The position numbers and the translations under genes are program-made. Positions 26,601 to 38,840 of a stretch of DNA of 64,000 nt are shown here, piece after piece (positions within the stretch are counted from its first letter, which is position 1; each line of letters begins with the position of its first letter). A model generated the notes under the pieces. That model was not told where the DNA came from. It worked only from the letters and a program-made list of their open reading frames with translations, and ran no database searches. This DNA is from Cylicocyclus nassatus (Eukaryota > Nematoda > Chromadorea > Rhabditida > Strongylidae): the NCBI GenBank assembly GCA_958299035.1, contig CATQJL010000305.1:35167733-35231732 (forward strand), given 5' to 3'.

Positions 26601-26960
26601 CACTCCTTCGTGAGCCTTGACACTCCTTCGTAGGCCTTGACTCTCCTTCGTAGGCCTTGACACTCCTTCGTGAGCCTTGACACTCCTTCGTGAGCCTTGA
26701 CACTCCTTCTTAGGCCTTGACACTCCTTCGTGAGCCTTGACACTCCTTCGTAGGCCTTGACACTCCTTCGTGAGCCTTGACACTCCTTCGTAGGCCTTGA
26801 CACTTCTTCGTGAGCCTTGACACTCCTTTGTGAGCCTTGACACTCCTTCGTGAGCCTTGACACTCCTTCGTAGGCCTTGACACTCCTTCGTAGGCCTTGA
26901 CACTCCTTCGTGAGCCTTAACACTCCTTCATGAGCCTTGACACTCCTTCGTAGGCCTTGA
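26601..26960. repeat. Second copy of the 360-bp block
   Basis: Partner of 25641-26000. The two copies differ in what follows: the left copy continues with a ctttcg monomer at 26001 and this one with a normal monomer. Confidence 0.8.
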
Positions 26961-27160
26961 CACTCCTTCGTGAGCCTTGACACTCCTTCGTGAGCCTTGA
27001 CACTCCTTCTTAGGCCTTGACACTCCTTCGTGAGCCTTGACACTCCTTCGTAGGCCTTGACACTCCTTCGTGAGCCTTGACACTCCTTCGTAGGCCTTGA
27101 CACTTCTTCGTGAGCCTTGACACTCCTTCGTAGGCCTTGGCACTCCTTCGTGAGCCTTGA

Positions 27161-27620
27161 CACTCCTTCGTGAGCCTTGACACTCCTTCGTAGGCCTTGA
27201 CACTTCTTCGTGAGCCTTGACACTCCTTTGTGAGCCTTGACACTCCTTCGTGAGCCTTGACACTCCTTCGTGAGCCTTGACACTCCTTCGTGAGCCTTGA
27301 CACTCCTTCGTAGGCCTTGACACTCCTTCGTGAGCCTTGACACTCCTTCGTAGGCCTGGACACTCCTTCGTGAGCCTTGACACTCCTTCGTGAGCCTTGA
27401 CACTCCTTCGTAGGCCTTGACACTCTTTCGTGAGCCTTGACACTCCTTCGTGAGCCTTGACACTCCTTCGTGAGCCTTGACACTCCTTCGTAGGCCTTGG
27501 CACTCCTTCGTGAGCCTTGACACTCCTTCGTGAGCCTTGACACTCCTTCGTAGGTCTTGACACTCTTTCGAGAGCATTGGCACTCCTTCGTGAGCCTTGA
27601 CACTCCTTCGTGAGCCTTGA
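27161..27620. repeat. Second copy of the 460-bp block
   Basis: Partner of 26101-26560 at offset 1060. Confidence 0.8.
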
Positions 27621-30600
27621 CACTCCTTCGTAGGCCTTGACACTCCTTCGTGAGCCTTGACACTCCTTCGTAGGCCTTGACACTCCTTCGTGAGCCTTGA
27701 CACTCCTTCGTAGGCCTTGACACTCCTTCGTGAGCCTTGACACTCCTTCGTAGGCCTTGACACTCCTTCGTGAGCCTTGACACTCCTTCGTAGGCCTTGA
27801 CACTCCTTCGTGAGCCTTGACACTCCTTCGTAGGCCTTGACACTCCTTCGTGAGCCTTGACACTCCTTCGTAGGCCTTGACTCTCCTTCGTAGGCCTTGA
27901 CACTCCTTCGTGAGCCTTGACACTCCTTCGTGAGCCTTGACACTCCTTCGTAGGCCTTGACACTCCTTCGTGAGCCTTGACACTCCTTCGTAGGCCTTGA
28001 CACTCCTTCGTGAGCCTTGACACTCCTTCGTAGGCCTTGACACTTCTTCGTGAGCCTTGACACTCCTTTGTGAGCCTTGACACTCCTTCGTGAGCCTTGA
28101 CACTCCTTCGTAGGCCTTGACACTCCTTCGTAGGCCTTGACACTCCTTCGTGAGCCTTAACACTCCTTCATGAGCCTTGACACTCCTTCGTAGGCCTTGA
28201 CACTCTTTCGTGAGCCTTGACACTCCTTCGTAGGCCTTGACACTCCTTCGTGAGCCTTGACGCTCCTTCGTAGGCCTTGGCACTCCTTCGTGAGCCTTGA
28301 CACTCCTTCGTGAGCCTTGACACTCCTTCGTGAGCCTTGACACTCCTTCGTAGGCCTTGACACTCCTTCGTGAGCCTTGACACTCCTTCGTGAGCCTTGA
28401 CACTCCTTCGTGAGCCTTGACACTCCTTCGTAGGCCTTGACACTCCTTCGTGAGCCTTGACACTCCTTCGTGAGCCTTGACACTCCTTCGTAGGCCTTGA
28501 CACTCTTTCGTGAGCCTTGACACTCCTTCGTGAGCCTTGACACTCCTTCGTGAGCCTTGACACTCCTTCGTAGGCCTTGGCACTCCTTCGTGAGCCTTGA
28601 CACTCCTTCGTGAGCCTTGACACTCCTTCGTAGGTCTTGACACTCTTTCGAGAGCATTGGCACTCCTTCGTGAGCCTTGACACTCCTTCGTGAGCCTTGA
28701 CACTCCTTCGTAGGCCTTGACACTCCTTCGTGAGCCTTGACACTCCTTCGTAGGCCTTGACACTCCTTCGTGAGCCTTGACACTCCTTCGTAGGCCTTGA
28801 CTCTCCTTCGTAGGCCTTGACACTCCTTCGTGAGCCTTGACACTCCTTCGTGAGCATTGACACTCCTTCGTAGGCCTTGACACTCCTTCGTGAGCCTTGA
28901 CACTCCTTCGTAGGCCTTGACACTCCTTCGTGAGCCTTGACACTCCTTCGTAGGCCTTGACACTCCTTCGTGAGCCTTGACACTCCTTTGTGAGCCTTGA
29001 CACTCCTTCGTGAGCCTTGACACTCCTTCGTAGGCCTTGACACTCCTTCGTAGGCCTTGACACTCCTTCGTGAGCCTTAACACTCCTTCATGAGCCTTGA
29101 CACTCCTTCGTAGGCCTTGACACTCTTTCGTGAGCCTTGACACTCCTTCGTGAGCCTTGACACTCCTTCGTGAGCCTTGACACTCCTTCGTAGGCCTTGG
29201 CACTCCTTCGTGAGCCTTGACACTCCTTCGTGAGCCTTGACACTCCTTCGTGAGCCTTGACACTCCTTCGTAGGCCTTGACACTCCTTCGTGAGCCTTGA
29301 CACTCCTTTGTGAGCCTTGACACTCCTTCGTAGGCCTTGACACTCCTTTGTGAGCCTTGACACTCCTTCGTAGGCCTTGACACTCTTTCGTGAGCCTTGG
29401 CACTCCTTCGTGAGCCTTGACACTCCTTCGTGAGCCTTGACACTCCTTCGTGAGCCTTAACACTTTTTCATGAGCCTTGACACTCCTTCGTGAGCCTTGA
29501 CACTCCTTCGTAGGCCTTGGCACTCCTTCGTGAGCCTTGACACTCCTTCGTGAGCCTTGACACTCCTTCGTGAGCCTTGACACTCCTTCGTGAACCTTAA
29601 CACTCCTTCATGAGCCTTGACACTCCTTCGTGAGCCTTGACACTCCTTCGTAGGCCTTGGCACTCCTTCGTGAGCCTTGACACTCCTTCGTGAGCCTTGA
29701 CACTCCTTCGTGAGCCTTGACACTCCTTCGTAGGCCTTGACACTCCTTCGTGAGCCTTGACACTCCTTCGTGAGCCTTGACACTCCTTCGTGAGCCTTGA
29801 CACTCCTTCGTAGGCCTTGACACTCCTTCGTGAGCCTTGACACTCCTTCGTAGGCCTTGACACTCCTTCGTGAGCCTTGACACTCCTTCGTGAGCCTTGA
29901 CACTCCTTCGTAGGCCTTGACACTCTTTCGTGAGCCTTGACACTCCTTCGTGAGCCTTGACACTCCTTCGTGAGCCTTGACACTCCTTCGTAGGCCTTGG
30001 CACTCCTTCGTGAGCCTTGACACTCCTTCATGAGCCTTGACACTCCTTCGTAGGTCTTGACACTCTTTCGAGAGCATTGGCACTCCTTCGTGAGCCTTGA
30101 CACTCCTTCGTGAGCCTTGACACTCCTTCGTAGGCCTTGACACTCCTTCGTGAGCCTTGACACTCCTTCGTAGGCCTTGACACTCCTTCGTGAGCCTTGA
30201 CACTCCTTCGTGAGCCTTGACACTCCTTCGTAGGCCTTGACACTCTTTCGTGAGCCTTGACACTCCTTCGTGAGCCTTGACACTCCTTCGTGAGCCTTGA
30301 CACTCCTTCGTAGGCCTTGGCACTCCTTCGTGAGCCTTGACACTCCTTCGTGAGCCTTGACACTCCTTCGTAGGTCTTGACACTCTTTCGAGAGCATTGG
30401 CACTCCTTCGTGAGCCTTGACACTCCTTCGTGAGCCTTGACACTCCTTCGTAGGCCTTGACACTCCTTCGTGAGCCTTGACACTCCTTCGTAGGCCTTGA
30501 CACTCCTTCGTGAGCCTTGACACTCCTTCGTAGGCCTTGACTCTCCTTCGTAGGCCTTGACACTCCTTCGTGAGCCTTGACACTCCTTCGTGAGCCTTGA

Positions 30601-31040
30601 CACTCCTTCGTAGGCCTTGACACTCCTTCGTGAGCCTTGACACTCCTTCGTAGGCCTTGACACTCCTTCGTGAGCCTTGACACTCCTTCGTAGGCCTTGA
30701 CACTCCTTCGTGAGCCTTGACACTCCTTTGTGAGCCTTGACACTCCTTCGTGAGCCTTGACACTCCTTCGTAGGCCTTGACACTCCTTCGTAGGCCTTGA
30801 CACTCCTTCGTGAGCCTTAACACTCCTTCATGAGCCTTGACACTCCTTCGTAGGCCTTGACACTCTTTCGTGAGCCTTGACACTCCTTCGTGAGCCTTGA
30901 CACCCCTTCGTGAGCCTTGACACTCCTTCGTAGGCCTTGGCACTCCTTCGTGAGCCTTGACACTCCTTCGTGAGCCTTGACACTCCTTCGTGAGCCTTGA
31001 CACTCCTTCGTAGGCCTTGACACTCCTTCGTGAGCCTTGA

Positions 31041-33300
31041 CACTCCTTCGTAGGCCTTGACACTCTTTCGTGAGCCTTGGCACTCCTTCGTGAGCCTTGA
31101 CACTCCTTCGTGAGCCTTGACACTCCTTCGTGAGCCTTAACACTCCTTCATGAGCCTTGACACTCCTTCGTGAGCCTTGACACTCCTTCGTAGGCCTTGG
31201 CACTCCTTCGTGAGCCTTGACACTCCTTCGTGAGCCTTGACACTCCTTCGTGAGCCTTGACACTCCTTCGTGAACCTTAACACTCCTTCATGAGCCTTGA
31301 CACTCCTTCGTGAGCCTTGACACTCCTTCGTGAGCCTTGACACTCCTTCGTGAGCCTTGACACTCCTTCGTAGGCCTTGACACTCCTTCGTGAGCCTTGA
31401 CACTCCTTCGTGAGCCTTGACACTCCTTCGTGAGCCTTGACACTCCTTCGTAGGCCTTGACACTCCTTCGTGAGCCTTGACACTCCTTCGTAGGCCTTGA
31501 CACTCCTTCGTGAGCCTTGACACTCCTTCGTGAGCCTTGACACTCCTTCGTAGGCCTTGACACTCTTTCGTGAGCCTTGACACTCCTTCGTGAGCCTTGA
31601 CACTCCTTCGTGAGCCTTGACACTCCTTCGTAGGCCTTGGCACTCCTTCGTGAGCCTTGACACTCCTTCATGAGCCTTGACACTCCTTCGTAGGTCTTGA
31701 CACTCTTTCGAGAGCATTGGCACTCCTTCGTGAGCCTTGACACTCCTTCGTGAGCCTTGACACTCCTTCGTAGGCCTTGACACTCCTTCGTGAGCCTTGA
31801 CACTCCTTCGTAGGCCTTGACACTCCTTCGTGAGCCTTGACACTCCTTCGTAGGCCTTGACTCTTTTTCGTAGGCCTTGACACTCCTTCGTGAGCCTTGA
31901 CACTCCTTCGTGAGCCTTGACACTCCTTCGTAGGCCTTGACACTCCTTCGTGAGCCTTGACACTCCTTCGTAGGCCTTGACACTCCTTCGTGAGCCTTGA
32001 CACTCCTTCGTAGGCCTTGACACTCCTTCGTGAGCCTTGACACTCCTTTGTGAGCCTTGACACTCCTTCGTGAGCCTTGACACTCCTTCGTAGGCCTTGA
32101 CACTCCTTCGTAGGCCTTGACACTCTTTCGTGAGCCTTGACACTCCTTCGTGAGCCTTGACACTCCTTCGTGAGCCTTGACACTCCTTCGTGAGCCTTGA
32201 CACTCCTTCGTGAGCCTTGACACTCCTTCGTAGGCCTTGACACTCCTTCGTGAGCCTTGACACTCCTTCGTAGGCCTTGACACTCCTTCGTGAGCCTTGA
32301 CACTCCTTTGTGAGCCTTGACACTCCTTCGTAGGCCTTGACACTCCTTTGTGAGCCTTGACACTCCTTCGTAGGCCTTGACACTCTTTCGTGAGCCTTGG
32401 CACTCCTTCGTGAGCCTTGACACTCCTTCGTGAGCCTTGACACTCCTTCGTGAGCATTGACACTCCTTCGTAGGCCTTGACACTCCTTCGTGAGCCTTGA
32501 CACTCCTTCGTAGGCCTTGACACTCTTTCGTGAGCCTTGGCACTCCTTCGTGAGCCTTGACACTCCTTCGTGAGCCTTGACACTCCTTCGTAGGCCTTGG
32601 CACTCCTTCGTGAGCCTTGACACTCCTTCGTGAGCCTTGACACTCCTTCGTGAGCCTTGACACTCCTTCGTAGGCCTTGACACTCCTTCGTGAGCCTTGA
32701 CACTCCTTCGTGAGCCTTGACACTCCTTCGTGAGCCTTGACACTCCTTCGTAGGCCTTGACACTCCTTCGTGAGCCTTGACACTCCTTCGTAGGCCTTGA
32801 CACTCCTTCGTGAGCCTTGACACTCCTTCGTGAGCCTTGACACTCCTTCGTAGGCCTTGACACTCTTTCGTGAGCCTTGACACTCCTTCGTGAGCCTTGA
32901 CACTCCTTCGTGAGCCTTGACACTCCTTCGTAGGCCTTGGCACTCCTTCGTGAGCCTTGACACTCCTTCATGAGCCTTGACACTCCTTCGTAGGTCTTGA
33001 CACTCTTTCGAGAGCATTGGCACTCCTTCGTGAGCCTTGACACTCCTTCGTGAGCCTTGACACTCCTTCGTAGGCCTTGACACTCCTTCGTGAGCCTTGA
33101 CACTCCTTCGTAGGCCTTGACACTCCTTCGTGAGCCTTGACACTCCTTCGTAGGCCTTGACTCTTTTTCGTAGGCCTTGACACTCCTTCGTGAGCCTTGA
33201 CACTCCTTCGTGAGCCTTGACACTCCTTCGTAGGCCTTGACACTCCTTCGTGAGCCTTGACACTCCTTCGTAGGCCTTGACACTCCTTCGTGAGCCTTGA
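31041..33300. repeat. 2.26-kb segment duplicated at 36000-38259 (offset 4959)
   Basis: Anchors at offset 4959: tgaaccttaa 31271/36230, agagcattgg 31711/36670 and 33011/37970, ctctttttcg 31861/36820 and 33161/38120, cctttg 32041/37000, tgagcattga 32451/37410. The offset is one short of a multiple of 20 because the 19-bp monomer at 33641 lies between the copies. Order diverges just left of 31041 and right of 33300. Confidence 0.85.
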
Positions 33301-33640
33301 CACTCCTTCGTGAGCCTTGACACTCCTTCGTAGGCCTTGACACTCTTTCGTGAGCCTTGACACTCCTTCGTGAGCCTTGACACTCCTTCGTGAGCCTTGA
33401 CACTCCTTCGTAGGCCTTGGCACTCCTTCGTGAGCCTTGACACTCCTTCATGAGCCTTGACACTCCTTCGTAGGTCTTGACACTCTTTCGAGAGCATTGG
33501 CACTCCTTCGTGAGCCTTGACACTCCTTCGTGAGCCTTGACACTCCTTCGTAGGCCTTGACACTCCTTCGTGAGCCTTGACACTCCTTCGTAGGCCTTGA
33601 CACTCCTTCGTGAGCCTTGACACTCCTTCGTAGGCCTTGA

Positions 33641-33659
33641 CTCTTTTCGTAGGCCTTGA
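33641..33659. repeat. 19-bp monomer: single-base deletion in a T run
   Basis: This unit reads ctcttttcg then taggccttga, one T shorter than the ctctttttcg variant found at the same position in six related blocks. It is the only 19-bp unit among 2811 monomers and moves the 20-bp phase by one from 33660 onward. Homopolymer slippage in the cell or in the sequencing read could both explain it. Confidence 0.95.
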
Positions 33660-35999
33660 CACTCCTTCGTGAGCCTTGACACTCCTTCGTGAGCCTTGAC
33701 ACTCCTTCGTAGGCCTTGACACTCCTTCGTGAGCCTTGACACTCCTTCGTAGGCCTTGACACTCCTTCGTGAGCCTTGACACTCCTTCGTAGGCCTTGAC
33801 ACTCCTTCGTGAGCCTTGACACTCCTTCGTGAGCCTTGACACTCCTTCGTAGGCCTTGACACTCCTTCGTGAGCCTTGACACTCCTTCGTAGGCCTTGAC
33901 ACTCCTTCGTGAGCCTTGACACTCCTTCGTAGGCCTTGACTCTCCTTCGTAGGCCTTGACACTCCTTCGTGAGCCTTGACACTCCTTCGTGAGCCTTGAC
34001 ACTCCTTCGTAGGCCTTGACACTCCTTCGTGAGCCTTGACACTCCTTCGTAGGCCTTGACACTCCTTCGTGAGCCTTGACACTCCTTCGTAGGCCTTGAC
34101 ACTCCTTCGTGAGCCTTGACACTCCTTTGTGAGCCTTGACACTCCTTCGTGAGCCTTGACACTCCTTCGTAGGCCTTGACACTCCTTCGTAGGCCTTGAC
34201 ACTCCTTCGTGAGCCTTAACACTCCTTCATGAGCCTTGACACTCCTTCGTAGGCCTTGACACTCTTTCGTGAGCCTTGACACTCCTTCGTGAGCCTTGAC
34301 ACCCCTTCGTGAGCCTTGACACTCCTTCGTAGGCCTTGGCACTCCTTCGTGAGCCTTGACACTCCTTCGTGAGCCTTGACACTCCTTCGTGAGCCTTGAC
34401 ACTCCTTCGTGAGCCTTGACACTCCTTCGTGAGCCTTAACACTCCTTCATGAGCCTTGACACTCCTTCGTGAGCCTTGACACTCCTTCGTAGGCCTTGAC
34501 ACTCTTTCGTGAGCCTTGACACTCCTTCGTGAGCCTTGACACTCCTTCGTGAGCCTTGACACTCCTTCGTAGGCCTTGGCACTCCTTCGTGAGCCTTGAC
34601 ACCCCTTCGTGAGCCTTGACACTCCTTCGTAGGCCTTGACACTCCTTCGTAGGCCTTGACACTCTTTCGTGAGCCTTGGCACTCCTTCGTGAGCCTTGAC
34701 ACTCCTTCGTGAGCCTTGACACTCCTTCGTGAGCCTTAACACTCCTTCATGAGCCTTGACACTCCTTCGTGAGCCTTGACACTCCTTCGTAGGCCTTGAC
34801 ACTCTTTCGTGAGCCTTGACACTCCTTCGTGAGCCTTGACACTCCTTCGTGAGCCTTGACACTCCTTCGTAGGCCTTGGCACTCCTTCGTGAGCCTTGAC
34901 ACTCCTTCATGAGCCTTGACACTCCTTCGTAGGTCTTGACACTCTTTCGAGAGCATTGGCACTCCTTCGTGAGCCTTGACACTCCTTCGTGAGCCTTGAC
35001 ACTCCTTCGTAGGCCTTGACACTCCTTCGTGAGCCTTGACACTCCTTCGTAGGCCTTGACACTCCTTCGTGAGCCTTGACACTCCTTCGTAGGCCTTGAC
35101 TCTTTTTCGTAGGCCTTGACACTCCTTCGTGAGCCTTGACACTCCTTCGTGAGCCTTGACACTCCTTCGTAGGCCTTGACACTCCTTCGTGAGCCTTGAC
35201 ACTCCTTCGTAGGCCTTGACACTCCTTCGTGAGCCTTGACACTCCTTCGTAGGCCTTGACACTCCTTCGTGAGCCTTGACACTCCTTCGTGAGCCTTGAC
35301 ACTCCTTCGTAGGCCTTGACACTCCTTCGTGAGCCTTGACACTCCTTCGTAGGCCTTGACACTCCTTCGTGAGCCTTGACACTCCTTCGTAGGCCTTGAC
35401 TCTCCTTCGTAGGCCTTGACACTCCTTCGTGAGCCTTGACACTCCTTCGTGAGCCTTGACACTCCTTCGTAGGCCTTGACACTCCTTCGTGAGCCTTGAC
35501 ACTCCTTCGTAGGCCTTGACACTCCTTCGTGAGCCTTGACACTCCTTCGTAGGCCTTGACACTCCTTCGTGAGCCTTGACACTCCTTTGTGAGCCTTGAC
35601 ACTCCTTCGTGAGCCTTGACACTCCTTCGTAGGCCTTGACACTCCTTCGTAGGCCTTGACACTCCTTCGTGAGCCTTAACACTCCTTCATGAGCCTTGAC
35701 ACTCCTTCGTAGGCCTTGACACTCTTTCGTGAGCCTTGACACTCCTTCGTGAGCCTTGACACCCCTTCGTGAGCCTTGACACTCCTTCGTAGGCCTTGGC
35801 ACTCCTTCGTGAGCCTTGACACTCCTTCGTGAGCCTTGACACTCCTTCGTGAGCTTTGACACTCCTTCGTAGGCCTTGACACTCCTTCGTGAGCCTTGAC
35901 ACTCCTTCGTAGGCCTTGACACTCCTTCGTGAGCCTTGACACTCCTTTGTGAGCCTTGACACTCCTTCGTAGGCCTTGACACTCCTTTGTGAGCCTTGA

Positions 36000-38259
36000 C
36001 ACTCCTTCGTAGGCCTTGACACTCTTTCGTGAGCCTTGGCACTCCTTCGTGAGCCTTGACACTCCTTCGTGAGCCTTGACACTCCTTCGTGAGCCTTAAC
36101 ACTCCTTCATGAGCCTTGACACTCCTTCGTGAGCCTTGACACTCCTTCGTAGGCCTTGGCACTCCTTCGTGAGCCTTGACACTCCTTCGTGAGCCTTGAC
36201 ACTCCTTCGTGAGCCTTGACACTCCTTCGTGAACCTTAACACTCCTTCATGAGCCTTGACACTCCTTCGTGAGCCTTGACACTCCTTCGTGAGCCTTGAC
36301 ACTCCTTCGTGAGCCTTGACACTCCTTCGTAGGCCTTGACACTCCTTCGTGAGCCTTGACACTCCTTCGTGAGCCTTGACACTCCTTCGTGAGCCTTGAC
36401 ACTCCTTCGTAGGCCTTGACACTCCTTCGTGAGCCTTGACACTCCTTCGTAGGCCTTGACACTCCTTCGTGAGCCTTGACACTCCTTCGTGAGCCTTGAC
36501 ACTCCTTCGTAGGCCTTGACACTCTTTCGTGAGCCTTGACACTCCTTCGTGAGCCTTGACACTCCTTCGTGAGCCTTGACACTCCTTCGTAGGCCTTGGC
36601 ACTCCTTCGTGAGCCTTGACACTCCTTCATGAGCCTTGACACTCCTTCGTAGGTCTTGACACTCTTTCGAGAGCATTGGCACTCCTTCGTGAGCCTTGAC
36701 ACTCCTTCGTGAGCCTTGACACTCCTTCGTAGGCCTTGACACTCCTTCGTGAGCCTTGACACTCCTTCGTAGGCCTTGACACTCCTTCGTGAGCCTTGAC
36801 ACTCCTTCGTAGGCCTTGACTCTTTTTCGTAGGCCTTGACACTCCTTCGTGAGCCTTGACACTCCTTCGTGAGCCTTGACACTCCTTCGTAGGCCTTGAC
36901 ACTCCTTCGTGAGCCTTGACACTCCTTCGTAGGCCTTGACACTCCTTCGTGAGCCTTGACACTCCTTCGTAGGCCTTGACACTCCTTCGTGAGCCTTGAC
37001 ACTCCTTTGTGAGCCTTGACACTCCTTCGTGAGCCTTGACACTCCTTCGTAGGCCTTGACACTCCTTCGTAGGCCTTGACACTCTTTCGTGAGCCTTGAC
37101 ACTCCTTCGTGAGCCTTGACACTCCTTCGTGAGCCTTGACACTCCTTCGTGAGCCTTGACACTCCTTCGTGAGCCTTGACACTCCTTCGTAGGCCTTGAC
37201 ACTCCTTCGTGAGCCTTGACACTCCTTCGTAGGCCTTGACACTCCTTCGTGAGCCTTGACACTCCTTTGTGAGCCTTGACACTCCTTCGTAGGCCTTGAC
37301 ACTCCTTTGTGAGCCTTGACACTCCTTCGTAGGCCTTGACACTCTTTCGTGAGCCTTGGCACTCCTTCGTGAGCCTTGACACTCCTTCGTGAGCCTTGAC
37401 ACTCCTTCGTGAGCATTGACACTCCTTCGTAGGCCTTGACACTCCTTCGTGAGCCTTGACACTCCTTCGTAGGCCTTGACACTCTTTCGTGAGCCTTGGC
37501 ACTCCTTCGTGAGCCTTGACACTCCTTCGTGAGCCTTGACACTCCTTCGTAGGCCTTGGCACTCCTTCGTGAGCCTTGACACTCCTTCGTGAGCCTTGAC
37601 ACTCCTTCGTGAGCCTTGACACTCCTTCGTAGGCCTTGACACTCCTTCGTGAGCCTTGACACTCCTTCGTGAGCCTTGACACTCCTTCGTGAGCCTTGAC
37701 ACTCCTTCGTAGGCCTTGACACTCCTTCGTGAGCCTTGACACTCCTTCGTAGGCCTTGACACTCCTTCGTGAGCCTTGACACTCCTTCGTGAGCCTTGAC
37801 ACTCCTTCGTAGGCCTTGACACTCTTTCGTGAGCCTTGACACTCCTTCGTGAGCCTTGACACTCCTTCGTGAGCCTTGACACTCCTTCGTAGGCCTTGGC
37901 ACTCCTTCGTGAGCCTTGACACTCCTTCATGAGCCTTGACACTCCTTCGTAGGTCTTGACACTCTTTCGAGAGCATTGGCACTCCTTCGTGAGCCTTGAC
38001 ACTCCTTCGTGAGCCTTGACACTCCTTCGTAGGCCTTGACACTCCTTCGTGAGCCTTGACACTCCTTCGTAGGCCTTGACACTCCTTCGTGAGCCTTGAC
38101 ACTCCTTCGTAGGCCTTGACTCTTTTTCGTAGGCCTTGACACTCCTTCGTGAGCCTTGACACTCCTTCGTGAGCCTTGACACTCCTTCGTAGGCCTTGAC
38201 ACTCCTTCGTGAGCCTTGACACTCCTTCGTAGGCCTTGACACTCCTTCGTGAGCCTTGA
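36000..38259. repeat. Second copy of the 2.26-kb segment
   Basis: Partner of 31041-33300. It overlaps the 1300-bp tandem repeat at 36260-38840, so the tandem repeat probably existed before the 4959-bp-offset copy was made. Confidence 0.85.
36260..37540. repeat. 1300-bp tandem repeat, copy 1
   Basis: Monomer order from 36260 is reproduced from 37560. Anchors are agagcattgg 36670/37970, ctctttttcg 36820/38120 and tgagcattga 37410/38710. A third related copy is anchored at agagcattgg 40310 and ctctttttcg 40460 (offset 2340 from copy 2). Confidence 0.85.
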
Positions 38260-38840
38260 CACTCCTTCGTAGGCCTTGACACTCCTTCGTGAGCCTTGAC
38301 ACTCCTTTGTGAGCCTTGACACTCCTTCGTGAGCCTTGACACTCCTTCGTAGGCCTTGACACTCCTTCGTAGGCCTTGACACTCTTTCGTGAGCCTTGAC
38401 ACTCCTTCGTGAGCCTTGACACTCCTTCGTGAGCCTTGACACTCCTTCGTGAGCCTTGACACTCCTTCGTGAGCCTTGACACTCCTTCGTAGGCCTTGAC
38501 ACTCCTTCGTGAGCCTTGACACTCCTTCGTAGGCCTTGACACTCCTTCGTGAGCCTTGACACTCCTTTGTGAGCCTTGACACTCCTTCGTAGGCCTTGAC
38601 ACTCCTTTGTGAGCCTTGACACTCCTTCGTAGGCCTTGACACTCTTTCGTGAGCCTTGGCACTCCTTCGTGAGCCTTGACACTCCTTCGTGAGCCTTGAC
38701 ACTCCTTCGTGAGCATTGACACTCCTTCGTAGGCCTTGACACTCCTTCGTGAGCCTTGACACTCCTTCGTAGGCCTTGACACTCTTTCGTGAGCCTTGGC
38801 ACTCCTTCGTGAGCCTTGACACTCCTTCGTGAGCCTTGAC
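37560..38840. repeat. 1300-bp tandem repeat, copy 2
   Basis: Partner of 36260-37540. Order diverges at about 38841, where tgagcattga stands in place of a taggccttgg monomer. Confidence 0.85.

Larger units (their letters stand above)
19571..29440. repeat. Array 1 domain II: mosaic of short blocks
   Basis: The domain I variants caggcc and taggcttt are gone and the domain III/IV variants have not yet appeared. Marker spacing is irregular (for example 1020, 700, 1300, 740, 840, 540, 960 and 1240 bp). Local markers are cttct-tagg at 25741, 26701 and 27001, taggcctgga at 26291 and 27351, and taagcc at 21351, 21471 and 23571. Duplicated blocks here are only a few hundred bp long, so this part looks older or more shuffled than its flanks. 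Boundaries are approximate. Confidence 0.65.
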
